Positions 7,663 through 16,718 of a stretch of 42,737 nt of DNA are shown piece by piece. Both the position numbers and the translations under genes were made by a program. Below the pieces are notes generated by a model that saw only the letters and a program-made list of their open reading frames with translations, did not search any database and had not been told where the DNA came from. Position 1 is the stretch's first letter. Every line of letters begins with the position of its first letter. This DNA is from an uncultured Bacteroides sp. (lineage in GTDB: Bacteria; Bacteroidota; Bacteroidia; Bacteroidales; Bacteroidaceae): NCBI GenBank assembly GCA_900766195.1, contig CAAFUN010000018.1, positions 1 to 42,737 on the forward strand. Reading direction: 5' to 3'.

Positions 7663-9063
7663 ATGAAACAGTATCATTACAAAACCATCAGTCGCAAAGT
7701 GCTGGGCGATCTACATACCCCGGTAAGCACCTATCTCAAGGTGCGCGACCTGTTTCCACAAAGCGCACTTATGGAAAGTTCGGACTATCACGGAAGTGAA
7801 AACAATCGTTCCTTCATTGGAATCTGTCCCGTGGCAAGTGTCAGCATAGATCATGGCACAGCCATATTCAGTCTGCCAGACGGAAGCCGTGAGGAGCATG
7901 CCATTACCTCTGATTTCAGAGTGGAACACGCCTTACGGGATTTTCTCGATCGTTTTAGTGTGGTAGGTGAATTCTCCAACTATTGCGGTCTGTACGGCTA
8001 CACTTCTTTCAATGCCGTGCGTTATTTCGAAGATATTCCCGTTAAAGATAGTCGTGAAGCAACCAACGATGCACCGGACATGCTCTATATTCTGTACCGC
8101 TATCTGGTCATCTTCAACGACTTCAAAAATGAAATGATGCTGTTGGAGATGCTTGGCGAAGGAGAAAAGAGCGGACTTGACACGATCCAAAAGGCTATTC
8201 ATAACCGCAATTACACCGTTTATGACTTTCAAGCCACAGGTGAAACCACTTCTCCACTCACCGACGAGCAGCACATGGCCAACATTCGTCAGGGCATAGC
8301 CCACTGTCTGCGGGGAGATGTCTTCCAAATTGTACTTTCACGTCGCTTCGAGCAACGCTACGTAGGCGATGATTTCAAACTCTACCGTGCACTGCGCAAC
8401 ATCAACCCTTCTCCTTATCTCTTCTATTTCGACTTTGGAGGATTCCGCATTTTTGGTTCGTCACCCGAAACACACTATCGTATTGAAAGCGGACACGCAT
8501 ACATAGATCCCATTGCCGGAACCACGCGTCGCACAGGTGATCCTGTTCAAGATGCCGTCAACGCACGATACCTGCATGATGATCCCAAGGAAAATGCCGA
8601 ACACGTCATGCTGGTAGACCTTGCACGTAATGATCTCTCTCGCAACTGTCACGATGTAAAAGTGGACTTTTACAAAGAAATGCAGTTTTACAGTCATGTT
8701 ATCCATCTGGTTAGTCGTGTGAGCGGTACTCTGAACAAGGAAGCCGACCCTATTAAAGCATTTATTGATACCTTCCCCGCCGGCACCCTGAGCGGAGCCC
8801 CCAAGGTGCGGGCCATGCAACTTATCAGCGAACTGGAACCGCATAACCGCGGAGCTTATGGTGGCTGCATTGGTTTCATAGGCTTGAATGGCAATCTGAA
8901 TCAAGCCATCACCATCCGTACATTCGTCAGTCGCAACGGCGTATTGTGGTTTCAGGCAGGTGGCGGCATCGTAGCCAAAAGCAATGAAGAATGTGAGCTT
9001 CAGGAGGTGAACAACAAACTTGGCGCACTGAAAACTGCCATCGTTATGGCAGAAAAAATGTAA
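7663..9063 (+). CDS. trpE: Anthranilate synthase component I
   Basis: TrpE aminates and aromatises chorismate to anthranilate using ammonia from TrpG. The 466-residue protein carries LMESSD near residue 38, corresponding to the LLES-type tryptophan feedback site, so it is probably inhibited by tryptophan. The chorismate-binding domain follows with GDVFQIVLSRRF, GSSPETHYR, PIAGTTRR, AEHVMLVDLARNDLSR and GTLSGAPKVRAMQLI (about 374-388). trpG starts 16 bp downstream, as expected for the two subunits. PabB is unlikely given the trp context. Confidence 0.97.
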   Translation: MKQYHYKTISRKVLGDLHTPVSTYLKVRDLFPQSALMESSDYHGSENNRSFIGICPVASVSIDHGTAIFSLPDGSREEHAITSDFRVEHALRDFLDRFSVVGEFSNYCGLYGYTSFNAVRYFEDIPVKDSREATNDAPDMLYILYRYLVIFNDFKNEMMLLEMLGEGEKSGLDTIQKAIHNRNYTVYDFQATGETTSPLTDEQHMANIRQGIAHCLRGDVFQIVLSRRFEQRYVGDDFKLYRALRNINPSPYLFYFDFGGFRIFGSSPETHYRIESGHAYIDPIAGTTRRTGDPVQDAVNARYLHDDPKENAEHVMLVDLARNDLSRNCHDVKVDFYKEMQFYSHVIHLVSRVSGTLNKEADPIKAFIDTFPAGTLSGAPKVRAMQLISELEPHNRGAYGGCIGFIGLNGNLNQAITIRTFVSRNGVLWFQAGGGIVAKSNEECELQEVNNKLGALKTAIVMAEKM

Positions 9064-9079
9064 TTAAAAAGAAGAAACA

Positions 9080-9997
9080 ATGAAGATAGTCATTATAGAT
9101 AATTACGATTCATTCACATACAATCTTGCCCATCTGATTAAAGAATTGGGTGCAGAAGTGGATGTACTGCGCAACGACCGGTTTGCACTTACGGATTTGG
9201 AGACGTATGATAAGATCATTCTCTCTCCCGGTCCCGGCATTCCCGAAGAAGCAGGTTTACTGCTTGACGTCATTCGTACCTATGCAGGCCGCAAGCCCAT
9301 TCTTGGAGTTTGTTTGGGCGAGCAAGCCATCGGACAAGTCTTTGGAGGGAAGCTTGTTAACTTGAGCGAAGTATTCCACGGTGTACAAGCTCCGGCATTC
9401 CTTGCCGGAAACGAAGAACACATCTCTCTGAAAGAAGAAAGTATGCAGTGCTCACAAGAGAAATATTTAAAGAACAACGTGCAAGACAGAAACAAAGCGT
9501 GCAGTGCTCTGAAAGAAGAAAAGATACAGTGCTCCGAAAAGAAAGATTTAAGTAACAACACCCAAGACAAAAACAAGATATGCATCTCTCTGAAAGAAGA
9601 AAGCATGCATCACTCACAAGAAAAAAAATTAAAGAATAACACACAAGACAAAAACAAGGCATACATTTCTCTGAAAGAAGAAAGTATACACTGCTCCGAG
9701 GAGAAAGATTTAAAGAACAACGCACAGGACGGAAACAAGGCGCACATCTCTCTGGAGCACGATTACATATTCAACGGACTTCCGCAAGAGATACTTGTGG
9801 GACGTTATCATTCTTGGGTAGTAGATACAAATGATCTACCTGACTGTCTGGCCATCACCGCCATAAGTGCCGAAGGACAAATTATGGCATTGAAGCATCG
9901 AGAATATGACGTTCGTGGCATACAATTCCATCCCGAGTCGGTATTGACTCCGGACGGCAAGCAGATCATGAAAAACTGGTTGACACAGCACAATTAG
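9080..9997 (+). CDS. trpG: Anthranilate synthase component II (glutaminase) with internal repeat insertion
   Basis: TrpG is the class I glutamine amidotransferase that feeds ammonia to TrpE. The nucleophile C78 lies in ILGVCLGEQAIGQ, and H284 and E286 lie in FHPESVLTPDG, so the triad is intact. At 305 residues it is about 110 longer than typical TrpG. The excess is four 27-residue units at 115-222, each like SLKEESxxCS followed by LKNNxQDxNKA. They are inserted between the VFHGVQAP strand and DYIFNGLP. All four stay in frame with no stop. Removing them leaves a standard protein of 197 residues. The insert is hydrophilic and Lys/Glu/Asn-rich, probably a surface extension. Its effect on the TrpE-TrpG complex is unknown. 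Confidence 0.95.
   Translation: MKIVIIDNYDSFTYNLAHLIKELGAEVDVLRNDRFALTDLETYDKIILSPGPGIPEEAGLLLDVIRTYAGRKPILGVCLGEQAIGQVFGGKLVNLSEVFHGVQAPAFLAGNEEHISLKEESMQCSQEKYLKNNVQDRNKACSALKEEKIQCSEKKDLSNNTQDKNKICISLKEESMHHSQEKKLKNNTQDKNKAYISLKEESIHCSEEKDLKNNAQDGNKAHISLEHDYIFNGLPQEILVGRYHSWVVDTNDLPDCLAITAISAEGQIMALKHREYDVRGIQFHPESVLTPDGKQIMKNWLTQHN
9430..9753 (+). repeat. Four 81-bp tandem repeats inside trpG
   Basis: The word CTGAAAGAAGAAA and its variants recur with the same base at 9430, 9511, 9592, 9673 and (start of the flanking copy) 9754, exactly 81 bp each time. Units differ at many bases but have no length change, which keeps 27 codons per unit. The ISL codons occur both before the first unit and after the last, consistent with expansion from one original segment. 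Confidence 0.95.
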
Positions 9998-10038
9998 AGC
10001 AAGTGTTTATCAATAAGTAATTAGAAAAAGAAAAAAAG

Positions 10039-11034
10039 ATGAAAGCTATATTAAACCGTCTCTTCAATCATGAAGAGCTAAAGTCTGAGGAGACTAAGGA
10101 AATACTCCTCAACATCACGAAAGAAATGTATTCCGAAGCACAGATCGCTGCAATGCTAACAGCCTTTCAAATGCGGGGCATCACTGTAGACGAACTTATC
10201 GGTTTCCGCGAAGCACTTATGACCACACGCATTCCGGTAGACTTCTCTCCCTATCGACCCATCGACATTGTGGGTACGGGCGGTGACGGTAAAAATACAT
10301 TCAACATCTCTACCTGTGCTTGTTTCATTGTGGCAGGTGCCGGCTATAAGGTAGCCAAACATGGCAATTACGGTGCAACATCGGTCAGCGGAGCCAGCAA
10401 TGTCATTGAGCAGCATGGCGTACGTTTCACCAACAATCCCGATACCCTGAAACGCAGTATCGAGGAGTGTAACATTGCCTATCTGCACGCACAATTGTTT
10501 AATCCTGCCATGAAATTTGTAGGCCCGGTACGTAAGGCGCTTAAGATACGTACCATATTCAACCTTCTCGGTCCACTAGTCAACCCCTGCAAACCAACTT
10601 ACCAACTTCTAGGAGTGGCAGATCTTGCCCAAATGCGTCTCTATACCAATGTGTTCTATAAACTAGGTATTGACTTTGCCGTAGTCAACAGTCTGGACAG
10701 CTACGACGAAATATCACTGACCGACGAATTTAAAGTTATGACCCGTCACTATGAGCACATCTACCGTCCGCAGGATTTAGGCTTCACGGCAGCCCGTCCC
10801 GAAGAGCTTTTCGGCGGAGCATGCAAGGAAGATGCAGCCAAGATATTCGACAATATTCTCAATCAACGGGCAACCGCTGCACAAACCCAGTGTGTCATTG
10901 TCAATGCCGCCTTTGCCATTCAGGTGATGGAGCCTCAAAAAAGCATAGAAGAATGCATCGCTATAGCACACCATTCACTCAAAAGCGGTCAGGCACTAGA
11001 GACACTGAAGAAGTTTATCGCTATCAATAGCTAA
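10039..11034 (+). CDS. trpD: Anthranilate phosphoribosyltransferase
   Basis: TrpD transfers phosphoribose from PRPP to anthranilate. The 331-residue length is typical. The PRPP-binding glycine-rich motif GTGGDGKNTFN starts at about residue 79, followed by KHGNYGATSVSGASNVIEQ and later NLLGPLVNP. It is a stand-alone TrpD, not fused to TrpG, 41 bp downstream of trpG. The N-terminal helical domain (ILNRLFNHEELKSEE) identifies the start. Confidence 0.97.
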   Translation: MKAILNRLFNHEELKSEETKEILLNITKEMYSEAQIAAMLTAFQMRGITVDELIGFREALMTTRIPVDFSPYRPIDIVGTGGDGKNTFNISTCACFIVAGAGYKVAKHGNYGATSVSGASNVIEQHGVRFTNNPDTLKRSIEECNIAYLHAQLFNPAMKFVGPVRKALKIRTIFNLLGPLVNPCKPTYQLLGVADLAQMRLYTNVFYKLGIDFAVVNSLDSYDEISLTDEFKVMTRHYEHIYRPQDLGFTAARPEELFGGACKEDAAKIFDNILNQRATAAQTQCVIVNAAFAIQVMEPQKSIEECIAIAHHSLKSGQALETLKKFIAINS

Positions 11035-11122
11035 AAGATGCAGTGAACAATGAAAGTTCAGGAAGAAAAACGAAGATCATTTATATAACACCAAGAATTC
11101 ATTTCATAAAGTAAAGAAGAAG

Positions 11123-12004
11123 ATGAAAGATATCTTATCAGACATAATAGAGAATAAACGCATGGAGTTGCGGTTTCAAAAACAAGCCATATCAGTAGAA
11201 TACCTTCGTGAAGAAGTTGACGCTATGCTGCTTGATAGTTCAGTTGGAATAGGAAACGGACAATATCACAATGGAGAAGCCTCATCAGTACGCAGCATGA
11301 AGCAAGCACTCAGCTCATCCTCCACAGGCATCATTGCCGAGTTTAAGCGCCGTTCCCCTTCAAAAGGCTGGATAAACGAAGCTGCAAAACCCGAAATCGT
11401 TCCGTCTGCGTATGAAGCAGCAGGAGCTTCCGCCCTCTCCATTCTTACGGATGAAAAATTCTTCGGTGGTTCACTTCGCGATATTCTCGCTGCACGTCCT
11501 TTGGTCAACATTCCTATTCTTCGCAAAGATTTCATTATCGACGAGTACCAATTGCTACAAGCCCGCTTTGTCAATGCTGATGCCATTCTGCTTATAGCCG
11601 CTTGCCTCACTCCCGACGAATGCCATACACTCACCGCACAGGCTCATGCTTTAAATTTAGAAGTATTACTTGAAGTGCACAGCCTCGAAGAGCTCTCATA
11701 TATTAATGAAGATACGGACATGGTGGGAGTAAACAACAGAAATCTTGGAACGTTTGTAACCGACATACAGAATTCTTTTCGTATTGCAGAAGAACTAAAA
11801 CAAGCGGTAAGTGAAATATGTTTTAATAATAAAGAATCAAAACCGTCAGCTTCCCCATTGCTGGTGTCCGAAAGTGGTATTTCAGACCCTGAAACGATTA
11901 AAGAACTCCGATCGGTCGGATTCCGTGGATTTCTGATTGGTGAAACATTTATGAGTACTAAAACACCCGGAAACACACTGAAAAGTTTTATTGATAAACT
12001 CTGA
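11123..12004 (+). CDS. trpC: Indole-3-glycerol phosphate synthase
   Basis: TrpC closes the indole ring, giving indole-3-glycerol phosphate. TIM-barrel motifs are present in order: AEFKRRSPSKG (about 72-82), ILRKDFIID with its catalytic lysine (about 134), LLEVHSLEEL, VGVNNRNLGTF and VSESGI. At 293 residues it is some 30 longer than usual. The excess lies in loops near residues 35-62 (Gly/Ser/His-rich) and about 230-245 (Asn/Lys/Ser-rich). TrpC and TrpF are separate genes here, as is common in Bacteroidetes. Confidence 0.96.
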   Translation: MKDILSDIIENKRMELRFQKQAISVEYLREEVDAMLLDSSVGIGNGQYHNGEASSVRSMKQALSSSSTGIIAEFKRRSPSKGWINEAAKPEIVPSAYEAAGASALSILTDEKFFGGSLRDILAARPLVNIPILRKDFIIDEYQLLQARFVNADAILLIAACLTPDECHTLTAQAHALNLEVLLEVHSLEELSYINEDTDMVGVNNRNLGTFVTDIQNSFRIAEELKQAVSEICFNNKESKPSASPLLVSESGISDPETIKELRSVGFRGFLIGETFMSTKTPGNTLKSFIDKL

Positions 12005-12078
12005 GAAGAAACAGCCAACAACAAATACCATACAGCCACTTAAAAAAACATATAACCACCAATACAATTTGAACTAAC

Positions 12079-12693
12079 ATGAATACAATTATCAAAGTAT
12101 GTGGAATGACGGATGCAGAAAATATCCGTGCAGTCGAAGACTTGGGGGTAAACATGATAGGATTCATCTTCTATCCCAAATCTCCCCGCTGTGTTTGCGA
12201 AATCCCCAAGTACTTACCTACCCGTGCCAAACGCGTTGGGGTATTTGTAAATGAGACAAAAGAAAAAGTGCAAATGTATGTTGATCGCTTCGGTTTGGAT
12301 TACGTTCAACTTCATGGCACAGAATCACCGGACTATTGCCGTTCGCTGAAACAGGCAAAGCTCCGCATTATCAAGGCATTTTCCATAGCGCAACCTCGCG
12401 ATTTGAACATCTCCTCAGAGTATCAGGACATTTGCGACTATTATCTATTTGATACTCGTAGCATCAATTACGGTGGTTCGGGCAGGCAGTTCGACTGGAA
12501 TATTCTTTATCGTTATAATGGAAGTACTCCTTTCTTATTAAGTGGTGGAATCAACGAGTACAGCGCTCGCACATTACGCGAATATCATCATTCGCGCATG
12601 ATTGGTACCGACATAAACAGTCGCTTTGAGCTGTCTCCCGGCATAAAGGATGTGGAGCGTATCAAACGCTTTATTAAAGAATTACGAGACTAA
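12079..12693 (+). CDS. trpF: Phosphoribosylanthranilate isomerase
   Basis: TrpF carries out the Amadori rearrangement of phosphoribosylanthranilate. The 204-residue protein has the general-base cysteine C8 in KVCGMTDAENI, the barrel strand MIGFIFYPKSPR, VQLHG at 76-80, the general-acid aspartate D125 in YYLFDT, and a phosphate-binding LLSGGI near the end. It follows trpC by 74 bp. The following 157-bp gap before trpA holds no convincing gene. Confidence 0.96.
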   Translation: MNTIIKVCGMTDAENIRAVEDLGVNMIGFIFYPKSPRCVCEIPKYLPTRAKRVGVFVNETKEKVQMYVDRFGLDYVQLHGTESPDYCRSLKQAKLRIIKAFSIAQPRDLNISSEYQDICDYYLFDTRSINYGGSGRQFDWNILYRYNGSTPFLLSGGINEYSARTLREYHHSRMIGTDINSRFELSPGIKDVERIKRFIKELRD

Positions 12694-12850
12694 AAAAGAA
12701 AGATTAGAAGCATCCTTGGCTTACTACAGATGAGAACGATTATCACCGGATCTGTTTATTTATTCTGCAAACAGACAAGCGGACTTCTCACTGAAGAAGA
12801 GCAAGAATAGAGATATAAATAAGAAACAAGAACTATATAAACAAAAAAAT

Positions 12851-13630
12851 ATGTTGAATAGAATAAACCAACTTTTTGCAAGCAATCCCAAAGACCTGCT
12901 ATCCATCTATTTCTGTGCAGGGTGTCCTACATTGGATGGCACTGCCAACGTGATCCGCACATTGGAACGCAATGGTGTCAATATGATCGAGATTGGTATC
13001 CCCTTTAGTGACCCGATGGCAGATGGTATCGTCATTCAGAATGCAGCCACACAAGCCCTGCGTAATGGCATGTCACTTCATCTACTTTTCCAGCAGTTGC
13101 GCGATATCCGCACCGATGTACACATTCCACTCATACTGATGGGATATCTCAACCCCATTATGCAATATGGATTCGAATCTTTCTGTCAATCTTGCAATGA
13201 CTGTGGCATAGACGGTGTAATTATTCCCGATCTTCCTTTCAAGGATTACGAAGAAAGCTACAAAGAGATTGCCGCCCGGCATGACATCCGCGTTATTATG
13301 CTTATTACGCCCGAAACCAGTGAAGCTCGCGTCCGTGAGATTGATGCTCACACTGACGGATTTATCTATATGGTATCTAGTGCATCCACCACAGGTGCGC
13401 AGCAAGATTTTGATAGTCACAAGCGTGATTATTTTAAAAAGATTGCCGACCTTAACCTGCGCAATCCACGTATGGTAGGATTTGGTATCAGTAATCGTGC
13501 CACTTTCGAAGCCGCTTGTGCCAACTCATCAGGAGCCATCATAGGTAGTCGCTTTGTCACTTTACTAAATGAAGCAGGAGGTGATGCAGAGAAAGCGATT
13601 GTTCGATTAAAAGATGATCTAAAGAAATAG
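12851..13630 (+). CDS. trpA: Tryptophan synthase alpha chain
   Basis: TrpA cleaves indole-3-glycerol phosphate and channels indole to TrpB. The catalytic residues are E47 in MIEIGIPFSDP and D58 in DPMADG, matching E49 and D60 of the Salmonella enzyme. VSSASTTGAQ and GFGISNRATF form the phosphate site. The 259-residue length is normal. It is the last gene of the trp operon. In most operons trpA abuts trpB; here they stand at opposite ends, the order usual in Bacteroides. Confidence 0.97.
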   Translation: MLNRINQLFASNPKDLLSIYFCAGCPTLDGTANVIRTLERNGVNMIEIGIPFSDPMADGIVIQNAATQALRNGMSLHLLFQQLRDIRTDVHIPLILMGYLNPIMQYGFESFCQSCNDCGIDGVIIPDLPFKDYEESYKEIAARHDIRVIMLITPETSEARVREIDAHTDGFIYMVSSASTTGAQQDFDSHKRDYFKKIADLNLRNPRMVGFGISNRATFEAACANSSGAIIGSRFVTLLNEAGGDAEKAIVRLKDDLKK

Positions 13631-13636
13631 AAACAT

Positions 13637-13737
13637 GGGAGTGTGCGTCAAAAGCTTCTAGTTCATAGAAATAGCCTTGTTATAAGTTTTTGTTGCAAAG
13701 TTAATCTGTAGTCTGTTATCTTTTGGCGTACACTCTC
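13637..13737 (+). repeat. 101-bp inverted-repeat element (MITE-like or terminator)
   Basis: Terminal 18-bp inverted repeats, GGGAGTGTGCGTCAAAAG at 13637-13654 and its complement at 13720-13737, match at 15 of 18 positions around an A/T-rich centre. GTGTnnnTCAAAAG-like ends resemble ends of some Bacteroides insertion sequences, so a small non-autonomous element is possible. It could instead form a long-stem 3' end for the trp transcript. The rest of the 13631-14068 gap shows only a promoter-like -7 box. Confidence 0.45.
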
Positions 13738-14035
13738 AAGTTTATAATACTGAAAACAGAGATATTCTATAATAACTTTATTATCAGTAGATATTTGCAA
13801 CCGACAATAACGTACAACAACTATAAAACCCTTATGCACGAAGATCAAAAAAGACTTCATCATCAAGCAATGCTTGCTTCACCCTTGTCCGTTTAGCAAG
13901 CAAATACTGCCAACATTGTCCTGCTCAAAACATATATTGACAAGAGAGAGCTTAATTCGACCGTCTATATAGTATTTACAGAACCAAAAACAGAATAGAT
14001 TAAATAAAAAAGTCCCTTAAAAAAAAGAATTTGTT

Positions 14036-14043
14036 TACCTTTG
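14036..14043 (+). promoter_or_regulatory. Putative -7 box for asparaginase
   Basis: TACCTTTG fits TAnnTTTG and lies 26 bp before the chosen start of ansA. No clear TTTG is present at the -33 position, so the call is moderate. Confidence 0.5.
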
Positions 14044-14068
14044 TACCCGAAACAATACGATTTTGGAT

Positions 14069-15115
14069 ATGTATATGAAGATCAAATACCCTTCCGTATT
14101 ATTGATTTATACTGGCGGAACCATAGGTATGATTGAAAATCCGGAAACCGGGGCACTCGAAAATTTCAACTTCGATCACCTTCTCAAGCACGTTCCCGAA
14201 CTCAAACGTTTCAATTACCGGATATCCTCCTATCAATTCGATCCTCCTATCGACTCATCGGATATGGAACCATCTCTATGGGCTAAAATCGTAAAGATCA
14301 TCAATTATAATTACGACTACTTTGATGGGTTTGTCATTCTGCACGGCACAGACACAATGGCGTACACTGCCTCGGCGCTCAGTTTTATGCTCGAGAATCT
14401 GGGTAAGCCTGTTATCCTCACCGGTTCGCAACTTCCCATCGGTACCTTGCGAACAGACGGAAAAGAGAATCTCATCACCTCCATCGAAATAGCTGCTGCT
14501 AAAAATACGGATGGTAGTCCCATGGTACCTGAGGTCTGCATATTCTTTGAAAACGAACTCCTGCGCGGCAACCGGACCACTAAAATAAATGCAGAAAACT
14601 TCAATGCTTTCCGCTCTTACAATTGTTCTTCGCTGGCGCACGCAGGTATCCACATCAAGTACAACAACCACATTATCCATTATCCGGATCCTTCGCGCCC
14701 CATGAAGCCCCATTACCTGTTTGACACCAATGTGGTAATGCTGACTCTTTTCCCAGGTATACAAGAAAGTATTATTCATTCGGTGCTTCATGTTCCCGGA
14801 CTGAAAGCTGTCGTGTTAAAAACCTTTGGCTCCGGCAACGCTCCTCAAAAAGACTGGTTTATCAATCAAATAAAAGACGCCACTGATCGCGGCATTGTCA
14901 TCGTAAATATCACTCAATGCCTGTTTGGTGTCGTAGAGATGGGACGTTACGAAACCGGATTAAAACTTCTTCAAGCCGGCGTTATCAGCGGTTACGACAG
15001 TACTCCCGAATGTGCCGTAACCAAACTGATGTTTCTTCTAGGTCATGGGCTTTCTCCACAAGAGATTCACAATCGTATGAACTCCAATATTGCCGGAGAA
15101 ATAACTAAAAGTTGA
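14069..15115 (+). CDS. ansA: Type I L-asparaginase
   Basis: The enzyme hydrolyses asparagine to aspartate and ammonia; the lack of a signal peptide points to the cytoplasmic type I enzyme. The nucleophile T15 lies in LLIYTGGTIGM, and the second catalytic pair T94-D95 lies in LHGTDTMAYTASAL. VILTGSQLPIGTLRTDGKENL is a further family signature. The frame can be extended to a TTG at 14063, but ATG at 14069 (or 14075) sits better after the promoter-like box. Predicted length is 348 residues, normal for the family. It releases ammonium that the glutamine synthetase encoded at the left end of the window could use, though the genes are not adjacent. Confidence 0.93.
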   Translation: MYMKIKYPSVLLIYTGGTIGMIENPETGALENFNFDHLLKHVPELKRFNYRISSYQFDPPIDSSDMEPSLWAKIVKIINYNYDYFDGFVILHGTDTMAYTASALSFMLENLGKPVILTGSQLPIGTLRTDGKENLITSIEIAAAKNTDGSPMVPEVCIFFENELLRGNRTTKINAENFNAFRSYNCSSLAHAGIHIKYNNHIIHYPDPSRPMKPHYLFDTNVVMLTLFPGIQESIIHSVLHVPGLKAVVLKTFGSGNAPQKDWFINQIKDATDRGIVIVNITQCLFGVVEMGRYETGLKLLQAGVISGYDSTPECAVTKLMFLLGHGLSPQEIHNRMNSNIAGEITKS

Positions 15116-15205
15116 AAGAACTAAACAACAATTCCGAAATTATACTGTTAAAAGAGTAGTTATATCTCATTTTAAAGATAAATAACCACTTAATAAAATA
15201 TTATA

Positions 15206-16498
15206 ATGCAAGAACTTCAAATCGATTATGATTCAATTACAGCACTAATAGCCCGTTGGATGCAAAAAGTGCTTTCAGGGATGGGCATTCCCGAAAACTG
15301 GATTATAGCCGTAAAACTCATCATTTTATTGGCCTTGGTGTCTCTATCAGTCTTTGTCTTGCAATTCCTTGTGCGACGAATACTTAAGTTCATTTTCCAT
15401 CGCGTTGCACATATCACCAAGCTATCTTTTTTCAAACACGCCATAACCAACCGGCTGCCTCACTTTTTGGCATTGGTAATACCCTATTCTTTTGTGAGAG
15501 GTGCTATTCCTATTGTGTTTTATGATTTCAAAAGTTTTGTAGTTCCACTAACCAAACTCACAGACATCTACCTGGTGTTCATGATAATATGGACAATCAT
15601 GGCCATCATCAAGTCCTTTGGAGACGTATTGATGGAAAAGCCCGCATTCAAAAACAAACCGATGAAGAGTTATTTCCAGGTTATTCAAATCATACTCTTT
15701 ATGTTCGGTGCTGTAGTGATATATGCCATCATCACAGGCAAGTCTGCCACAGCCTTCTTTGCAGCGATGGGTGCCGCATCCGCCGTACTGTTGTTGATGT
15801 TTAAAGACACCATCATGGGTTTCGTAGGCAGCATACAGATCGCTACCAACAACATGGTGCAGATAGGCGATTGGATCACAGTCAACAAATACGGAGCAGA
15901 CGGGAATGTAGAAGAAATCACCCTTACTACGGTTAAGGTGCGTAATTTCGATAAAACTATCACTACCATCCCCACTTACTCTCTTATATCAGACTCTTTC
16001 CAAAATTGGCGCGGAATGCAGGAGTCCGGAGGAAGACGTTTCAGACGTCTGCTCTATGTGAAATTTGACAGTATTCACCTAGTTACCCCTGAGGAAATAG
16101 AACAGTTTAAAAAGATAAACGGCTTGGCGGAATACATTGAAGCTAAGCAAAAATTATACTCCGAACTCAACAAAGGGGTAGAAAACGACATTCCGCTCAA
16201 CAAGCATGCCGTTACCAATTGTGACCTCTTCATGCACTACGTTTCTTATTATCTTAAACAGCGTCCGGACATTAATCCCGACATGACATTACTTGTCCGT
16301 CAATTGCCTTGTGCTACTTTAGGAATACCAATTGAACTTTATGCTTTTACCAACACTACGGTATGGGCTGAGTATGAGCTTACAATAAGCGAAGTGATGA
16401 ACTACCTCATTAGCACAATCGGTTATTTCAACCTTGTATTACATGAAGAAGCATCGGGTAGTGACGACTATAATGTCAACATGAAGCGTTCTGATTAG
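15206..16498 (+). CDS. Mechanosensitive channel of the MscS family (YbdG type)
   Basis: The 430-residue protein has about five N-terminal hydrophobic helices, then a pore-lining helix rich in Ala/Gly (FFAAMGAASAVLLLMFKD, about 190-207) and the MscS beta domain. Close matches to E. coli YbdG are visible: KYGADG, LTTVKVRNFDKTITTIPTY, SDSFQNWRGMQESGGRR. Such channels open on membrane tension and protect against osmotic downshock. The C-terminal 180 residues are cytoplasmic. It is 90 bp downstream of ansA in the same direction, with no clear link in function. Confidence 0.9.
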   Translation: MQELQIDYDSITALIARWMQKVLSGMGIPENWIIAVKLIILLALVSLSVFVLQFLVRRILKFIFHRVAHITKLSFFKHAITNRLPHFLALVIPYSFVRGAIPIVFYDFKSFVVPLTKLTDIYLVFMIIWTIMAIIKSFGDVLMEKPAFKNKPMKSYFQVIQIILFMFGAVVIYAIITGKSATAFFAAMGAASAVLLLMFKDTIMGFVGSIQIATNNMVQIGDWITVNKYGADGNVEEITLTTVKVRNFDKTITTIPTYSLISDSFQNWRGMQESGGRRFRRLLYVKFDSIHLVTPEEIEQFKKINGLAEYIEAKQKLYSELNKGVENDIPLNKHAVTNCDLFMHYVSYYLKQRPDINPDMTLLVRQLPCATLGIPIELYAFTNTTVWAEYELTISEVMNYLISTIGYFNLVLHEEASGSDDYNVNMKRSD

Positions 16499-16649
16499 AG
16501 AAGTTTTTATTTATTCCCTAAACTTCATCTATTAGTTATTTATATTCAGCGGCTTATGTTTTATCGTCGCAAAATATTTTTTTTATAAAAAAAGGAAGTT
16601 TTACCCAAACTATTTTATCATTTACAAATTTTATATCAAAAAAAACAAT

Positions 16650-16657
16650 TAATTTTG
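16650..16657 (+). promoter_or_regulatory. Putative -7 box for the first LruC lipoprotein
   Basis: TAATTTTG matches TAnnTTTG 61 bp upstream of the ATG, in an A/T-rich gap. No good -33 TTTG is seen. Confidence 0.5.
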
Positions 16658-16718
16658 CACCAAATAAATACATTTTTTGTATAAGACAAGCAAGTAGACA
16701 AATAAAATACAGAAGAAT

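Noticed and set aside
9280..9725. Minus-strand frames of over 100 codons inside trpG
   Set aside because: They are antisense images of the 81-bp repeats (period divisible by three keeps all frames open) and overlap a clear gene.
12730..12810. 26-codon frame between trpF and trpA
   Set aside because: No conserved feature or good leader; the gap is short and the composition gives no support.
16499..16530. Terminator after the MscS-like gene
   Set aside because: GAAGTTT/AAACTTC can form only a weak 7-bp A/T-rich stem with a 13-base loop and no clear T run.
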